This document shows positions 11,501 to 21,709 of a stretch of 64,000 bases of DNA, piece by piece. The position numbers and the translations under genes were made by a program. The DNA is from Zopfochytrium polystomum (Eukaryota; Chytridiomycota; Chytridiomycetes; Chytridiales; Chytridiaceae), in the NCBI GenBank assembly GCA_025765615.1, contig JAIVFJ010000033.1, forward strand, positions 62,001 through 126,000, read 5' to 3'. The notes beneath the pieces are model-generated. The model saw only the letters and a program-made list of their open reading frames with translations, was not told the origin of the DNA and searched no databases. The stretch's first letter is position 1. Each line of letters begins with the position of its first letter.

Positions 11501-11824
11501 GCGTCGCCCCCCGCGACGGCGCGCGCGGCGCTGTACCGGCGCCTGACCGCCCACCGGCACCGAATCGCCGAGCGGATCTCGCGAATGCCGGAAGCGCAAC
11601 GGCGGCATTTTACGCTGCTGAGCGGGCGGATCCCGCGCGAGATGGGCGCGCTGACTTTCTGGCTGGCGAGCCTGATGCCCGTCGGCGAGTACGCGCGGTA
11701 CCCGCTGCTTGCGGAGGTGGCGGTGTGCGCTCGGGCCGCGGTCGTGCTTGGGTGGCTAGAGGACGAAGGGGTGGTGGGCGGCGAGCACGTCCGGGCAGTG
11801 AGGAAGGCGAGCGTCGAGGTTTGA
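8531..11824 (+). CDS. LON-substrate-binding and RING finger protein (LONRF-like E3 ligase)
   Basis: Single open frame of 1097 codons. Domains in order: first RING (about residues 145-172: CQVC...LPCGYTICTFCYNL), possibly incomplete at its end; two TPR-like helices pairs (about 265-330); second, canonical RING (about 386-428: CNLC...APCGHSWCRSC...CPLC); LON N-terminal-type substrate-binding domain from about 512 (IPIFVGTLVFPGVPIFMHIF) interrupted by a Ser/Pro-rich insertion; and the terminal helical part of the LON fold (about 997-1080). This order matches LONRF proteins, which ubiquitinate damaged or misfolded proteins. The start is doubtful: the first 110 residues are Arg/Leu-rich and unlike coding sequence, whereas the +1-offset frame from ATG 8536 gives a more natural Pro/Ala-rich N-terminus that ends at 8883. 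So the true N-terminus may involve an intron or a base error in the CTC-rich stretch 8815-8880. Confidence 0.88.
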   Translation: MECGRPCSRRRRLPLLLRAGRYRKLLLLLHQHQQHQHHHQQERQRRLTSAFLSRIAATSAPASRTLLSLRGLVHQAPSLLCKQPSPPEPSRPPHCPPSSSSSSCPSSCSSSCSSQNPKTPSNTPSLPNGQLPLSLVALLSQIVQCQVCTNPLYLPITLPCGYTICTFCYNLRIMTPHGKSCSPSSQTKDGRESSRQSPHETPFLDCFNREDELSVVCTPPDMFECPVPSCRRLGRQHCFRDYSVDVTVHRIMDLCFPDESAALALVAEAKRIKEAESPWDALPYLNKSIEMSKHLQMPWLVRALAQASLRNWKEAWRDVHVSLMINPACPISKAVRADVNRGRLCCGGMRWSDLDDPVPESTKAAVSASRSRCSSTRAMDLTPQELECNLCCHVMEDPVTAPCGHSWCRSCVLESLNHQNSCPLCRRLLPPPTYFRHRPSNKILSAVISGMNLPEECTKAPHDSQSSSNPPFGFSGNSASAGAAQSPAMETTMPTKLLPSPCGPIRDNRFIIPIFVGTLVFPGVPIFMHIFERRYRDMLQWCMDEGGCRFGMCLPSPTKADPNCSDADNRKGFSLVSPGINGDVEVPPAPPPEDSQPTPCGPEPYRWSPCQNYLEYGTLLRIKTCQPVEDCSSCCASLGESCPHRQQPARYFLHAVGESRFRVIQKATSAAGYNVALVERIDDLEPEDEDEEMESIAVSRCAAACSVAASGDDSQGAEKDVSMDGAPEVVRSQRSSRIHAGMKRSMGSLRSCSSSSTTSSSLLFDEPSVPPLTQNMDDSSLNQSDSTFDCPVEAFFVDHFKRVCQNMVAVSKRMCTGLSSTSESTPAPIAPTSKSKSTMPPPPPPPARTLFASPMSTPLFAPPLSAASASPQSQQSNDQHRRQAKKKFHACASYDELEDDAVVPDGASSMHGAPPHNSTSSTAFFSPTSLCPPVPTTTPPTTPPPPAAATSSAPPPTWSSSLTSLASSTLSTLTSSSLTGPASTASAAATASPPATARAALYRRLTAHRHRIAERISRMPEAQRRHFTLLSGRIPREMGALTFWLASLMPVGEYARYPLLAEVAVCARAAVVLGWLEDEGVVGGEHVRAVRKASVEV

Positions 11825-12898
11825 GCGTTTGAGTGGTTTTGGTGCTTGTAATCTTCGTCGACCTTGGCTCCTATTGGCCTACCCAGTCCCGCCCATCATT
11901 CGCCGCTGAGCGAACGATTTCGACACTGGTCGTCCCCAGTCTCCTCCCAAGTGGCCCCTCCAAGATTGATCTCTTAGAATTGCTGAATCTCCCCAACTGC
12001 TTCCTGCTGGTTTCCTTTTTATTAGTCCTTGTCACATCAGACTGACGGTCGTTCGACTGCTCTTTTTTTCGCCCTCACGAATCCCTTTCTTTCTGCGGCT
12101 GCTTTTCGGTTGAAAAAGATTCCCCACACTCCTCCCCCCATTAACAACCCACTGAAAGAGAGGTACGGTTTCCGTCTCTCAGTTTGTGTTTCTTCCAGGT
12201 CTTAAAAGAGTAGTTGTTCACCATCTTTTTTTTTATGGTTTTCAGACTAGTTTTTTTCATACCTCCTTTCCTTGCTCTGGTTTTTTTTTTTTTTTTTTTT
12301 TGTTGTTCTTTCTTTTGCTTCTTTGCTTCTTTTGTTCTGGAACTGCTTGTGCTTCTTCTCGTTTGTTCTTCTTGTTTATTCCCCCCCTTAAGATTTGCTG
12401 CAGCCCCGCGGAAAAACGATCCCATACTACAACTTGTGTGAAACACCCTGGAGAAATACACGGAAATATACGATTCCAGCAAAAGGACGATGGTTCGCGA
12501 AACACTCTCGGAATGCGCGCGCGTGACTGCAGTGACTGCAGGCGGCTTGGCAACGTTTCTTTCCCAAGCGGCGATGAGTCACGCCTTTCTCTGCCCTGCT
12601 TTCACCCAATCATCTGTCTGTCTCCGGCCTTGTCCCCCAAAGATAGGCCTTCCTTCATCCACTCACGGTCTGACGTGCGATGCGTCACACGGTGTTCATA
12701 AGCCGCGTAAAAATGCCATATAAATCAGTCCACCCACATAATCCTTTGCCCACATCTTAACGTAAACTTAACGCACTGAATCAGCCCAGCCACACCCACC
12801 CACCCACCCACCCACACACACACACACACACACATACACACAAACACCCGCTTGCACATCTTTACAACTAAAAACACATCCACCCACAACCACACAAC
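11825..12898. other. Spacer with T-rich tracts and putative promoter of the 12899 gene
   Basis: No gene recognised. Pyrimidine-rich: T21 at 12281-12301 and further T/CTT runs. ATATAAAT at about 12719-12726 is a candidate TATA element about 175 nt upstream of the ATG at 12899. A CCCA/CA microsatellite follows at 12789-12845. Confidence 0.55.
12791..12845. repeat. CCCA/CA microsatellite in 5' flank
   Basis: CCCA units grading into CACA units, ending about 55 nt upstream of the start codon at 12899, so probably in the 5' UTR. Confidence 0.85.
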
Positions 12899-13213
12899 AT
12901 GTCCACCGTAACCACCACAACTCCCGCCGCCGCCGCCGCCGCAGCAGCAGCAGCAGCCGCCGCCGCAGCCGAGGCAGAGCTGCACCCGGGCGTTGCGCGG
13001 GACCTCGCCAACAACACGCACAACACGTTCGAGCTGCTCGCGGGCGGGGCCAACGGCGTTCCGGCGGCCGCCGCCGCACAACAGCAACAGCAACAGCAAG
13101 CCAAGCAGCCGGTGCAGGAGGACATGTACCCCGCCGGGATCCGGGCGATCGAGAACCTCGGGACGCAGGCGCAGCGGGACGCGTTGCACAAGATGGAGAA
13201 GGGGGGACACTGA
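12899..13213 (+). CDS. Small Ala- and Gln-rich protein, unrecognised
   Basis: Intronless ORF of 104 codons. The translation has a polyalanine stretch (residues about 9-22), an acidic turn, then a conserved-looking segment (HPGVARDLANNTHNTFELL), a second Ala run, a polyglutamine run (about 61-67) and a polar tail DMYPAGIRAIENLGTQAQ ending KMEKGGH. GC-rich codon use, a candidate TATA box upstream and an AATAAA signal 186 nt after the stop support a real gene. I recognise no family. The non-repetitive halves (residues 25-52 and 78-104) are predicted amphipathic helices and are the parts to search. Confidence 0.65.
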   Translation: MSTVTTTTPAAAAAAAAAAAAAAAEAELHPGVARDLANNTHNTFELLAGGANGVPAAAAAQQQQQQQAKQPVQEDMYPAGIRAIENLGTQAQRDALHKMEKGGH

Positions 13214-13398
13214 CCAACCCCCGCCCTTGGTCTGGCCACTGGCACTTTCTTTTTTGAGGCGTTGTTTTTGTGGCGAATGCAAGTACCTACGCCTGTTTTG
13301 GCGCCAACTGGCTCTGTTGATCCCTTCTTGTGTTATTCTTTTGCGTCTTTTCCCCACTCTCCCATTCGTTCCTCGTTCTGGCTGCCCCCCACCAGTCT

Positions 13399-13404
13399 AA
13401 TAAA
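13399..13404 (+). promoter_or_regulatory. AATAAA polyadenylation signal
   Basis: AATAAA downstream of the small gene ending at 13213 and upstream of DIS3; suitable for 3' processing of the former. Confidence 0.5.
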
Positions 13405-13582
13405 GCATCGAGATGCTCGGGTTCATTGCTTTGCTGATTGACAGAGGAGAGTGTTTATCGCTACTCTCACTTCGCCCACCCCAGCAGTGCCACCGATCAA
13501 AGTTCAGCCAGTCAGTGTCACGGCCTTGTCAAACGTCGAACGAACAGAAGAAAAAAAGAAAAAGAAAGCAGGGCGACCCGAC

Positions 13583-16500
13583 ATGCTTCACACAAAGTCG
13601 TTCGTACGCAAGACTCGCAAGGGCGCCGTCGTCAAGGTCGTCAAGGAGCACTGTGAGTGTGTGTGTGTGTGTGTGTGAAGCGCGGATGGGTGGTTGCTTA
13701 GAGAAAGATGGAGGGAGGGAGGGAGCTGCCACACGAGCGAGAAGGGGATGTGCGCGGAAGGGACAGAGGGAGCGCAAGATCCGACCATCGACAAGTCCGG
13801 TCACTCACTGGCACACGCCCCATGCCGACAACCACACGCCGACGACCAACCGCATCACCCTCGCTTTAGACCTCCGCGACGACATCTACTGCGGCGCCAT
13901 CGTGTGCAGACAGTGTCCTCAGAAATTAAACGGTCCCGTTTTGGAGAAGAAGCCCGCGTCTCTCGTGACGGCGCCGATCGCACAGGGCAAGCTGAAGCCG
14001 TCCACCCCGCATTACCTCGTTCCGGACACGAACGTCTTGTTTCACCAGGTTTTTTTTCTCGGACGCTTCGCTTTTTCTGCTTTGATTCCGTCGGGTCGTG
14101 GATTCGACATTTTTCGTTCCCCCGCACGAGCGTCCCTTAACTGGAGTGGATGTGTTCCCTTTGCTCGAAACGCAGATCGACTTGATTGAGCACGAGGCCT
14201 TCAAGAACGTCATCATTCTGCAGACCGTGCTGCAAGAGCTCCGCCACCGATCGCAGCAGATCTATGCCAGAGCCCGCGCGCTGGTCGCAGAGCCTACGCG
14301 GCGGGTGTGGGTCTTTTCGAACGAGTTTCATCGGTGTGTTGGCGTTGATCTTGCTAGGGGTGCATTTTTTTGGCGCAAAGTGCTATTGAGCTCAATCCCG
14401 CCATGCTCACAGGGACACGTACATCGAGCGGGAAAAGGACGAGACTCCAAACGACAGAAATGACCGCGGTGAGGCTTTTTTCCATTTCTCCAAGCGCGGC
14501 ACGCTCTGCCTGATAACTGCTCGTCGCTTACCACTTCGTCACATCACCGTTTCATCATCAGCGATCCGCACCGCATGCAAATGGTACTCAGACCACGCGA
14601 TCCCGGGCATCCAGATCGTGTTGATGACGGACGACGCCGACAATCGGCGCAAGGCAGCGCTCCTTGGCCTCACAGCCGTTTCGGTCCGCGAGTACGTGGA
14701 AGCCATGACGCAGTACCCCGAGCTGGTCGACATGATCGCGGCCCCTGAAGAGGACGACGGGGACAGCGGCAAAAAGTTTAGCTACCCGGAGCACTTGACC
14801 GCGACGCAGATCTCGGCGGGGCTGAAGTCGGGCGCGTTCAGCCAGGGCACACTCAACATCAGCACGCACAACTTTTTGGAAGGGAGCATCTATACAAAAG
14901 TCGACGGCGTCGAGAAGCAGATTCTGCTCCTGGGGCGCTTGAACCTCAATCGCGGCGTTCAAGGGGATGTCGTTGCCGTGGAGCTCCTTCCGCAGTCTGA
15001 GTGGAAAACTGGAGCAGAGGAGATCGTGGAACCAGGTGGGCGGAGAAGAGGAGGGCTGGGTGCTTTTCATTCTCACTTGGTTTGAATCATCCGCTAATAT
15101 GGGTTTCGAATCTGCAGAGGACGACAGCGACGATGCGATGGAAGTCGCCTCGGAGCCAAAACCGAATCAGATGGAGGTCGACGGCTCGGTGCAGGAGGCA
15201 AAGCCCACTGGACGCGTCGTTGGAATCATAAAGCGGAACTGGCGGCCGTACTGTGGAACAATCGAAGTCCCGGCTGGGAGCAAAGGCGGCGCGACCCAGC
15301 GTGGCCAGCAGCAGGTGTTTTTCTGGCCCTTGGACAAGCGGACACCTAAGATTCGGATACGAACTCGGCAGGTGGACCTGCTTGCTGGACGTCGCATCAT
15401 TGTAGCGATGGACTCTTGGCCACGGAATTCACGGTGAGCATTTTTCGCTTTTACGACGAGGCTGGCACGGCCCTGTCCGATTTGCTTGTTTCTCTTTGGC
15501 TTACGTTCAATGAAATTGGTCGTTAGGTTTCCTCTCGGCCACTTTGTCAAGAACCTTGGGGACGTTGGCGACCGCAAAACAGAGACGGATGTGCTTCTCC
15601 TCGAGCACGACGTGCCTTTTTCGCCGTTCTCGAAGCAAGTTCTCAGCTTTCTGCCCCCAGAGGGAGAGAGCTGGGTTGTGGTCGACGAGCTGCATCTGCC
15701 AGGTCGGACGGACTATCGGCACTTGGACGTTTGCAGTATCGACCCTCCTGGTATGAGCCGAATAAAATCTGATCGCCATCGGTCCCAACTCACAGCTATT
15801 TTTGTGCAGGCTGCACTGATATTGACGATGCGCTGCACGCTCGAATCTTGCCGAACGGAAACTATGAGGTCGGCGTTCGTAAGTGAAAAACAGGAAGCTG
15901 CTTGCGTGCCGGTCTAACAGTATGCGCTAATTCAGACATTGCCGATGTCAGCCACTTTGTAAAGCCTGGAAACGCGATGGACAACGAGGCCGCTGCACGT
16001 GGAACCACGGTTTACCTTGTCGACCGGAGAATCGACATGCTTCCAACATTACTTGGAACTAGTGAGTGATGGCACCTCCATCCATATCAACTTGGAGCCG
16101 TAACTAAGAACCGTCACTTCGCTTAGATCTGTGCTCGTTGCGTTCCCACGTGGAGCGCCTGTCTTTCTCATGCGTCTGGGAAATGACACCCTCTGCAGAG
16201 GTGGTGAACGTCAAGTACACTAAGAGCATTATAAAGTCACGAGCGTCGCTCACTTACGACGAAGCACAAGCCCGACTTGATGACCCGTAAGTGCATCTCT
16301 TTCATACAGCAAAAAGAAGGAAAAGCGTGTCCTCACACTGTTTCGCCCCATCAGAACCCTGACAGACCCCGTCTCAGTCGGCATCAAGCTGTTGAACAAA
16401 ATTGCCAAACAGCTGCGAGCACGGCGCATGGAGGCTGGTGCGTTGGTCCTGGCGTCCCCCGAAGTCCGGTTCAACCTGGACAACGACGCGCAAGACCCCG

Positions 16501-17892
16501 TCGACGTGGAGCTTAAGGAGATGAAGGACACGAACGCTCTGGTCGAAGAGTTTATGCTTTTGGCGAACATTTACGTCGCAAAAAAGATCTACAGCGTTTT
16601 CCCGGACTCGTCCATGCTGCGGTGAGTGAACCTTGGTTTTTGCTTTGTTTTCTTTGCAGCTTGCTACTGCCCGATCATGACTCAATCGAAACGTGCTCCT
16701 CGTTTCGAATAGCCGGCATCCGAAACCGCCTCAGACAAACTTTGAGAGTCTCATTCGCGCTGCTCGTGGAATGGGCGTCGAAATCGACCCGTCTTCCAAC
16801 AAGACACTGTCTACGTCTCTCGACAACGCAGTTGTAAGTTTGGTTCACTGCGACTTTCTGCCTCAGCGCCCTGACGCAAAGGACTCTTTGTCTCCACGCT
16901 GGCACTAGGTTGAATCCGAGCCGTACTTTAACAAGCTGATTCGCATCATGACGACCCGTTGCATGATGCAAGCCGTCTACTTCTGCTCAGGAACTCTTTC
17001 CGAGGAGGACTTTTGGTAAGCTCCTTTTCAGCCGTAGTTATTGCAGTCAATTAAGCCTCTTTTTTCTCAGGCACTATGGATTGGCGTCCCCGATTTACAC
17101 ACACTTTACATCTCCTATTCGACGTTACGCTGGTAAATATTCCATCGATGCGTCCACTGGTTTTTAACTGCCAAACTTGAACAAAGATTTGGTTGTGCAC
17201 CGCCTCCTGGCGGCGTGCATCGGTTACGACAAGACATACTCTGCCGACCTCGTGGACAAAGTAAAGGTCGCGGAGCTGACTGATGGTAATCATTCCGCCT
17301 CGCTTTGGGTTCAAAGTATACTTTTTTTCCGAGAACTAACGCAGGAACGATTGGAATTGCACTTTTTACCAAAGTTCTGAACTACAGAAACCGAATGGCT
17401 CAGCAGGCCGCCCGTTCCTCCGTCGAGCTGTACACAAACTTGTTCTTCAAGGGCAAGAACGTGCAGGAGGAGGCGTTTGTCATTCGCGTCCTGAAAAACG
17501 GCTTTGTCGTGCTCATCCCGAGGTGAGCGGAATGCAAGAGCGGACTGCCACTTCCCGCCTGAGACGAAAGGCTAAATGTTGTTTCTAATTGCAACCGCCC
17601 AAGGTACGGCGTCGAGGGCGTCGTCCAGATCCGCCAAGACGTCGCGACGGTTGAGCACGACCCGGACCGCGACACGCTGACGTGCACCGCCACTGGCTCG
17701 GTGGTGCGGCTGTTTGGCAAGGTGCGCGTGCTCATCCACGTCGAGGAGGCCGGCCACGCGGCCGCGCAGCGCGCAAAGCTGGTCGTGTCGCTGGTGTCGC
17801 CGCCCATCGAGGGCGTGTCCGTCGACGTCGACGAAGCCGGCGCCGGCGACGCCCCGGCGAGGGTCGAGGTGACGCAGGAGGTCGTGGGTTAA
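13583..17892 (+). CDS. DIS3: Exosome exonuclease/endonuclease DIS3 (Rrp44)
   Basis: Catalytic subunit of the RNA exosome. Exon 1 is 13583-13652, spliced at TTTAG 13869 to give [12 protein letters not shown], the family N-terminus with its CR3-type cysteines (CGAIVCRQC). PIN domain: [32 protein letters not shown] carry the acidic endonuclease residues. Two cold-shock domains ([30 protein letters not shown]). RNB domain: [11 protein letters not shown] contains the Mg-binding aspartates, [43 protein letters not shown]1-like C-terminal domain ends at TAA 17892. More than ten short introns; many exons start immediately after CAG/TAG. All catalytic motifs are intact. The last 100 nt of the coding region and its 3' flank recur at 20768. 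Confidence 0.96.
13653..13677. repeat. (GT)n run at DIS3 intron 1 donor
   Basis: The donor GTGAGTGTGT of DIS3 intron 1 runs directly into a GT microsatellite. Confidence 0.75.
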
Positions 17893-18249
17893 AGTGAGGT
17901 CGAGACGAAGGAAAACGGGGGTGGCTTAGAAATAAAGTAAAATAAAAAAAAGGAGAAAAGCGCCCTGAAGAATTTTACCGTACATCTCTGAGCAGTGAGA
18001 GTGGCTGGCTTGAACTTGGCGCATGCTGCATCGAGCTGTTGAGCTCGGGCCAGCGATACAGTGTGATATTGGTGTCGTGTTGCTTGCGGTGGGCCGTTTG
18101 TGCCCTCGGCCAACAAGATATTTAACAAGAGAAGGAATTAACGAGGGCAAGAGCGGTGGCTCAGCCACCGCTTGCAGTGCCACTCTCCTTCGTTCGACGC
18201 CCTCCAGTGACCCAGTGATAAGCCCTTCCGGATCCCATGGCAACACACT
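17893..18249. other. DIS3 3' flank
   Basis: Contains AATAAAG near 17930 and A-rich sequence suited to polyadenylation. No gene recognised. Part of it appears in diverged form after the DIS3-tail copy at 20880-21040. Confidence 0.5.
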
Positions 18250-20073
18250 GTGTTCTCGGACAGCTCTTACAGCAGCAACAGAGGAACTCAAAAGGCGATC
18301 GCGCTCAACTGCGCAAAATCCTTTGGCGACTATATCGAGCGGAGATGCGGCTCCTCTGGGGTGTACTCCGACCATCTTCATCTCTCTTTTGTAGTCGAGG
18401 ACGACGTATGGATGCAGCTACGCGCAATGATCTTCGCATCGAGCTACGCCACGGTTACTTTTCTGAAGGCTGTTGCACTGGATCCTCGCTTTTCGCGGGG
18501 CTCAGAAGGCTCACAAGCACTGGACCGGTCATCGGTTTATCTCTCGATCGATTTGCAATATCAGGATCGGGCCTTTTCGACGGCTCCCTTGAAGGCGATA
18601 GACAGACTGTTCTTCCGCAGGGACCGACGCTCAAGTTCGTCTCCCTTCAGCATGGGGGAAATCGTTTGCAGGATCCCTGCAACCAACAGGCGGCTGAGAG
18701 CGTTGAAACGGTTCCTGCGGACCTGTCGCATTCGCGCCTTCAGCCTTGAATGTCTCCATTCATCAAAGTTCAGCGCCAAAACCCTTAAATCCCTTCTCGT
18801 GCGATCATTGTGCTTGACTAGACTGTACTGTTACTGGGGCGATCCAAACGAAGAAGCAGAAACAATCGCTGAAGCGGCGGCCATGAGTCCGCACCTGAAG
18901 GCCCTCCGCATTGCTATTACCGAACTTCGCCTTGAAGCTTTTGTCCGAAGCCTCATGGGTCGCGGTAATCGCGGTAATCGTATTCAGGACTTGAAACTCC
19001 GCATATTTGTTGATAAGCATTTGCGCGATGCTAAAACAAGCAGTCCAAGGATGACAGCTACTGCAGATGCAATCGCCAAACTGCTATCGTCAAACCACTT
19101 AATTGCGCTCGATGTCGAACACACGGTACCCTTTGACGACGTGTCGGTGGAGCCAATCATCTCTGCGCTGGAGTCGAATAACAGTCGAACACTGCATTTC
19201 CTTCGGCTTTCATGCGCCCTGGACCATTCCATCCCCAAGCTCGCTCGAGCAGCCAAGGGCTCTCGTCTCCGGCTGTTGGGAATCAAGCGCACTGCTCCGT
19301 CACCCGAACGCCTGGCAGATCTGATATCCATCGCTGCCAACGCAAAGGATTCGCAGCTTGAGGTCCTTGAAGTCGACCTGACTGAAGTCCATGCGGCAGC
19401 CCGCTCGCAACAGCCTTCTCACGCCATCGCCATAACGGAGCTGGCCACCGCAGTGCGAAACTCCTCCCTGTCCGCCCTTGGAGACCCCTTCGACCTTCAG
19501 TGCGTCTGTCTAGAAAGCCCACCATTCTTCCGAGCTGTCACAACCCACGCTTCGCTTCGCTATCGGAATTTCGCACACGGATTCCCAGGTCGGCGGTCGC
19601 TTGCGCCTCCGCTGGCCCTCCGCGCTGCGCGCTGCCGCGCCGACATTTTAGCCAATGTCGTACTCACCGCCGCCCGTATCCTCCTCATACCAGCAACCAG
19701 TACCGCCAAGCGCACCTCCCAGCTGCCCCGCCGCATCACCCGGTGGACACCACCTCTTTCCCGCGTTCTCCTTGATTCCGTCATGTCCGCCTGCTTCCAT
19801 CCGCGGGACGCCGCGGCGGTCCTCGACACCCTCTCTGACCGAGCCTCCATAGGCTTCCTGGACGCCTCCACACGAAGTCTTTACCCGTGCCCATGCACCT
19901 TGCGGGCCCTTTGCGACTGCAGCCTGGCCAGTCGACACTGCCACCCAAGTTGCGATCGATTTGGGATGGGGGCGAACCGTTGGGAGCCGCCGGGTGGGTG
20001 CGCAGTGTGGGAGCGCTTGTTTGTGTGGCGCTGTGCGGCGTTTGTGGACCGCCGCCGGTGCGAGACGGGGTAG
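18250..20073 (+). CDS. Leucine-rich-repeat-like protein, unrecognised
   Basis: Open frame of 607 codons without introns; the first in-frame codon is GTG, so the real start is either a later ATG (MQLRAMIFASSY, about 18412) or an upstream exon. The middle (about residues 150-400) shows irregular repeats of the type L-x-x-L-x-L-x-x-x-x, for example LKALRIAITELRLEAF, NHLIALDVEHT, SRTLHFLRLSCA, SQLEVLEVDLTEV, typical of an RNI/LRR solenoid as in F-box-LRR-like fungal proteins; no F-box is visible. The last 150 residues are Arg/Cys-rich and may be out of frame or non-coding. It lies in a rearranged block between DIS3 and a relic of the DIS3 tail, which fits a young accessory gene. Confidence 0.5.
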   Translation: MFSDSSYSSNRGTQKAIALNCAKSFGDYIERRCGSSGVYSDHLHLSFVVEDDVWMQLRAMIFASSYATVTFLKAVALDPRFSRGSEGSQALDRSSVYLSIDLQYQDRAFSTAPLKAIDRLFFRRDRRSSSSPFSMGEIVCRIPATNRRLRALKRFLRTCRIRAFSLECLHSSKFSAKTLKSLLVRSLCLTRLYCYWGDPNEEAETIAEAAAMSPHLKALRIAITELRLEAFVRSLMGRGNRGNRIQDLKLRIFVDKHLRDAKTSSPRMTATADAIAKLLSSNHLIALDVEHTVPFDDVSVEPIISALESNNSRTLHFLRLSCALDHSIPKLARAAKGSRLRLLGIKRTAPSPERLADLISIAANAKDSQLEVLEVDLTEVHAAARSQQPSHAIAITELATAVRNSSLSALGDPFDLQCVCLESPPFFRAVTTHASLRYRNFAHGFPGRRSLAPPLALRAARCRADILANVVLTAARILLIPATSTAKRTSQLPRRITRWTPPLSRVLLDSVMSACFHPRDAAAVLDTLSDRASIGFLDASTRSLYPCPCTLRALCDCSLASRHCHPSCDRFGMGANRWEPPGGCAVWERLFVWRCAAFVDRRRCETG

Positions 20074-20440
20074 CGTGCAAAAGAGAAAGTCCTGGGGATG
20101 TTGGGAGTTGAATGTGTGTGTACGATGGACAGGTTTTGCGAAAGCATTAAAAAATGAACGTTTGGTTCTCGATGCGGCCAGCCCGACGCACGAGGAGGTC
20201 GATGGTTGTTGTTATTGAAGTGTTCGGTCATCAGGAAAGGGATCCCGGTGACGATGAGGCAATTTTGGAGCGATTTGCTGTTTTGTTCTCTCTCTCCCCT
20301 CTCTCTCGATGCTGAGAACCACGGCGTTCGTTGGACGCGCAGGGCTGGTCGGAACAGTCAACAGACGCATGCATGCACACACACCCAGAGGCTACTTATT
20401 TTTTGTTGAATATCGAGGAAAATGAGGGCGACACAAGGTG
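20074..20440. other. Spacer, nothing recognised
   Basis: No coherent ORF or repeat beyond a short CT run near 20288-20310. Confidence 0.4.
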
Positions 20441-20767
20441 GCCGACGCAAAGACCGCCAACCACGCGAAGACGAAGGACGTGCATTATGCCAGGGGTTGT
20501 GGAGTTGTGGGTGGGCCGAGGGCGAGAAGCGAGTGGGGGTGTGGGGGGATATCTTTCCAAAGGGAGTAAGAGGGGTGTGAGTTGGTGTGTGAATGCATCA
20601 TATTATATGAATGAGCAGCTGACTTGCACACACACACAAACACACACACACACACACACACGGGTGAGAGGAAGCTCTTTCTATTTTTTATGTAGGCGCG
20701 GCGAACTGCTTCTGCCCACTGTGAGCGTCCCTTTCGGTAGTGGAAAAGAGAGCAATTAATTGCCGGA
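20441..20767 (-). pseudogene. Relic of the secreted-protein gene 5' end and promoter
   Basis: A degenerate, internally deleted copy of the region around the start of the 21710-22678 gene. Matches seen by eye: ACGCAAAGACCGCCAACCACG (here about 20454; parent about 22458), the ATG-containing GCATTATG with AAGACGAA before it (here about 20466-20488; parent 22658-22682), GAAGCTCTTTCTATTT with GCGGCGAACT (here 20670-20708; parent 22815-22848) and ATTGCCGGATC (here 20758-20768; parent 23009-23019). Most of the coding sequence between the first two blocks is missing, so it cannot make the protein. A CA microsatellite (about 20625-20661) has expanded inside it. Confidence 0.7.
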
Positions 20768-20936
20768 TCGGTGTCGCTTGTGTCGCCGCCGATCGAGGGC
20801 GTGTTGGTCGACGTCGACGAGGCTGGCGCCGGGGACGCCCCGGCGAGCGTCGTGACGCAAGAGGTTGTGGGTTAGAATGAGGTGGGAGGAAAAGTTGCAT
20901 GAAAGCGGGGGCGGCTTCAAATAATATGCAAGAGAA
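20768..20936 (+). pseudogene. Duplicated tail of DIS3 (last about 100 coding nt plus 3' flank)
   Basis: GTGTCGCTTGTGTCGCCGCC onward matches DIS3 17795-17940 at roughly 80-85% by eye, including ATCGAGGGCGTG, GTCGACGTCGACGA, GACGCCCCGGCGAG, GAGGT-GTGGGTTA and the stop codon, then diverged 3' flank. One codon (3 nt) is missing and frame is kept to a TAG stop. No upstream DIS3 exons are present, so it is a non-functional fragment. Weaker similarity may extend to about 21040. Confidence 0.85.
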
Positions 20937-21709
20937 GAAACGCTCTCTGAATAATCCTGACCAAGCTACTCCATCAGCAGCGGCAATGGCTCCAGTTGCT
21001 GCAACTCAGCACTTGAGCCTGTGACTGCGCACCAGCGTCCACGCCGCCCAAAAGAGCAGCCGCTGCTGGCATTGCAGCTGCTGAGAAGGCAATTTGAGTC
21101 AGCTGAAGCGTAACGAAGAGGTGGATTGGTGGCAGTGAGGGCACTGGCGATGTTGGTGATCGCCGATATCAGTTCAATCTGTTCCAATCTGAGAGACGGC
21201 AGAGAAGGCGGTGATGTGCCCTGCTGGACGGCGTGCTCGCAGCAACGCAGTCTGCGCAGCGTTGTATCTATTCGTTTGAGAAAGGCGGGGGTGGACCCGT
21301 GAGTGGCAGCGATTGTGAAGCTATTCGGGTGAAAGCAATAAATGGTGCAGTACGCGATGTGATTGCTGAACCTACTGGGCAGGAGCGGCGGGTGAGATTG
21401 GCGCCCGTCAGGAAAAAATCACTGGTTGACAGCAAGCAACCACTGTGAGTGTTTCAGCTGTTCTGAAGCTTCGTTAGCGAGATGCTCTTTATTCTAAACT
21501 GCAAAGGGGAGACTTTGGACTGGAAGGGCGGGAGACAGGACATGGAACGAGAAACAGAGAAGCTAAGTCACAGGGAGAGGGGGAGTCACAGAGAGAGTCA
21601 CAGAGAGTCACACAGAGAGAGAGTCACCAACACATAGAGATCGTCTGTGCGCCTATGTGAAAACTTGCAACAACAGTCGGGATGAACAAAGAAGCATCTG
21701 AAGACCTCC
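20937..21709. other. Spacer with GAGTCACA minisatellite
   Basis: No gene recognised. Imperfect GAGTCACAGA units at about 21568-21626. A minus-strand frame at 20966-21187 shows no domain and may be part of the duplicated DIS3 flank. Confidence 0.5.

Noticed and set aside
18250..20073. LRR-like ORF as a retrotransposon product
   Set aside because: No reverse transcriptase, integrase or transposase motif and no terminal repeats seen.
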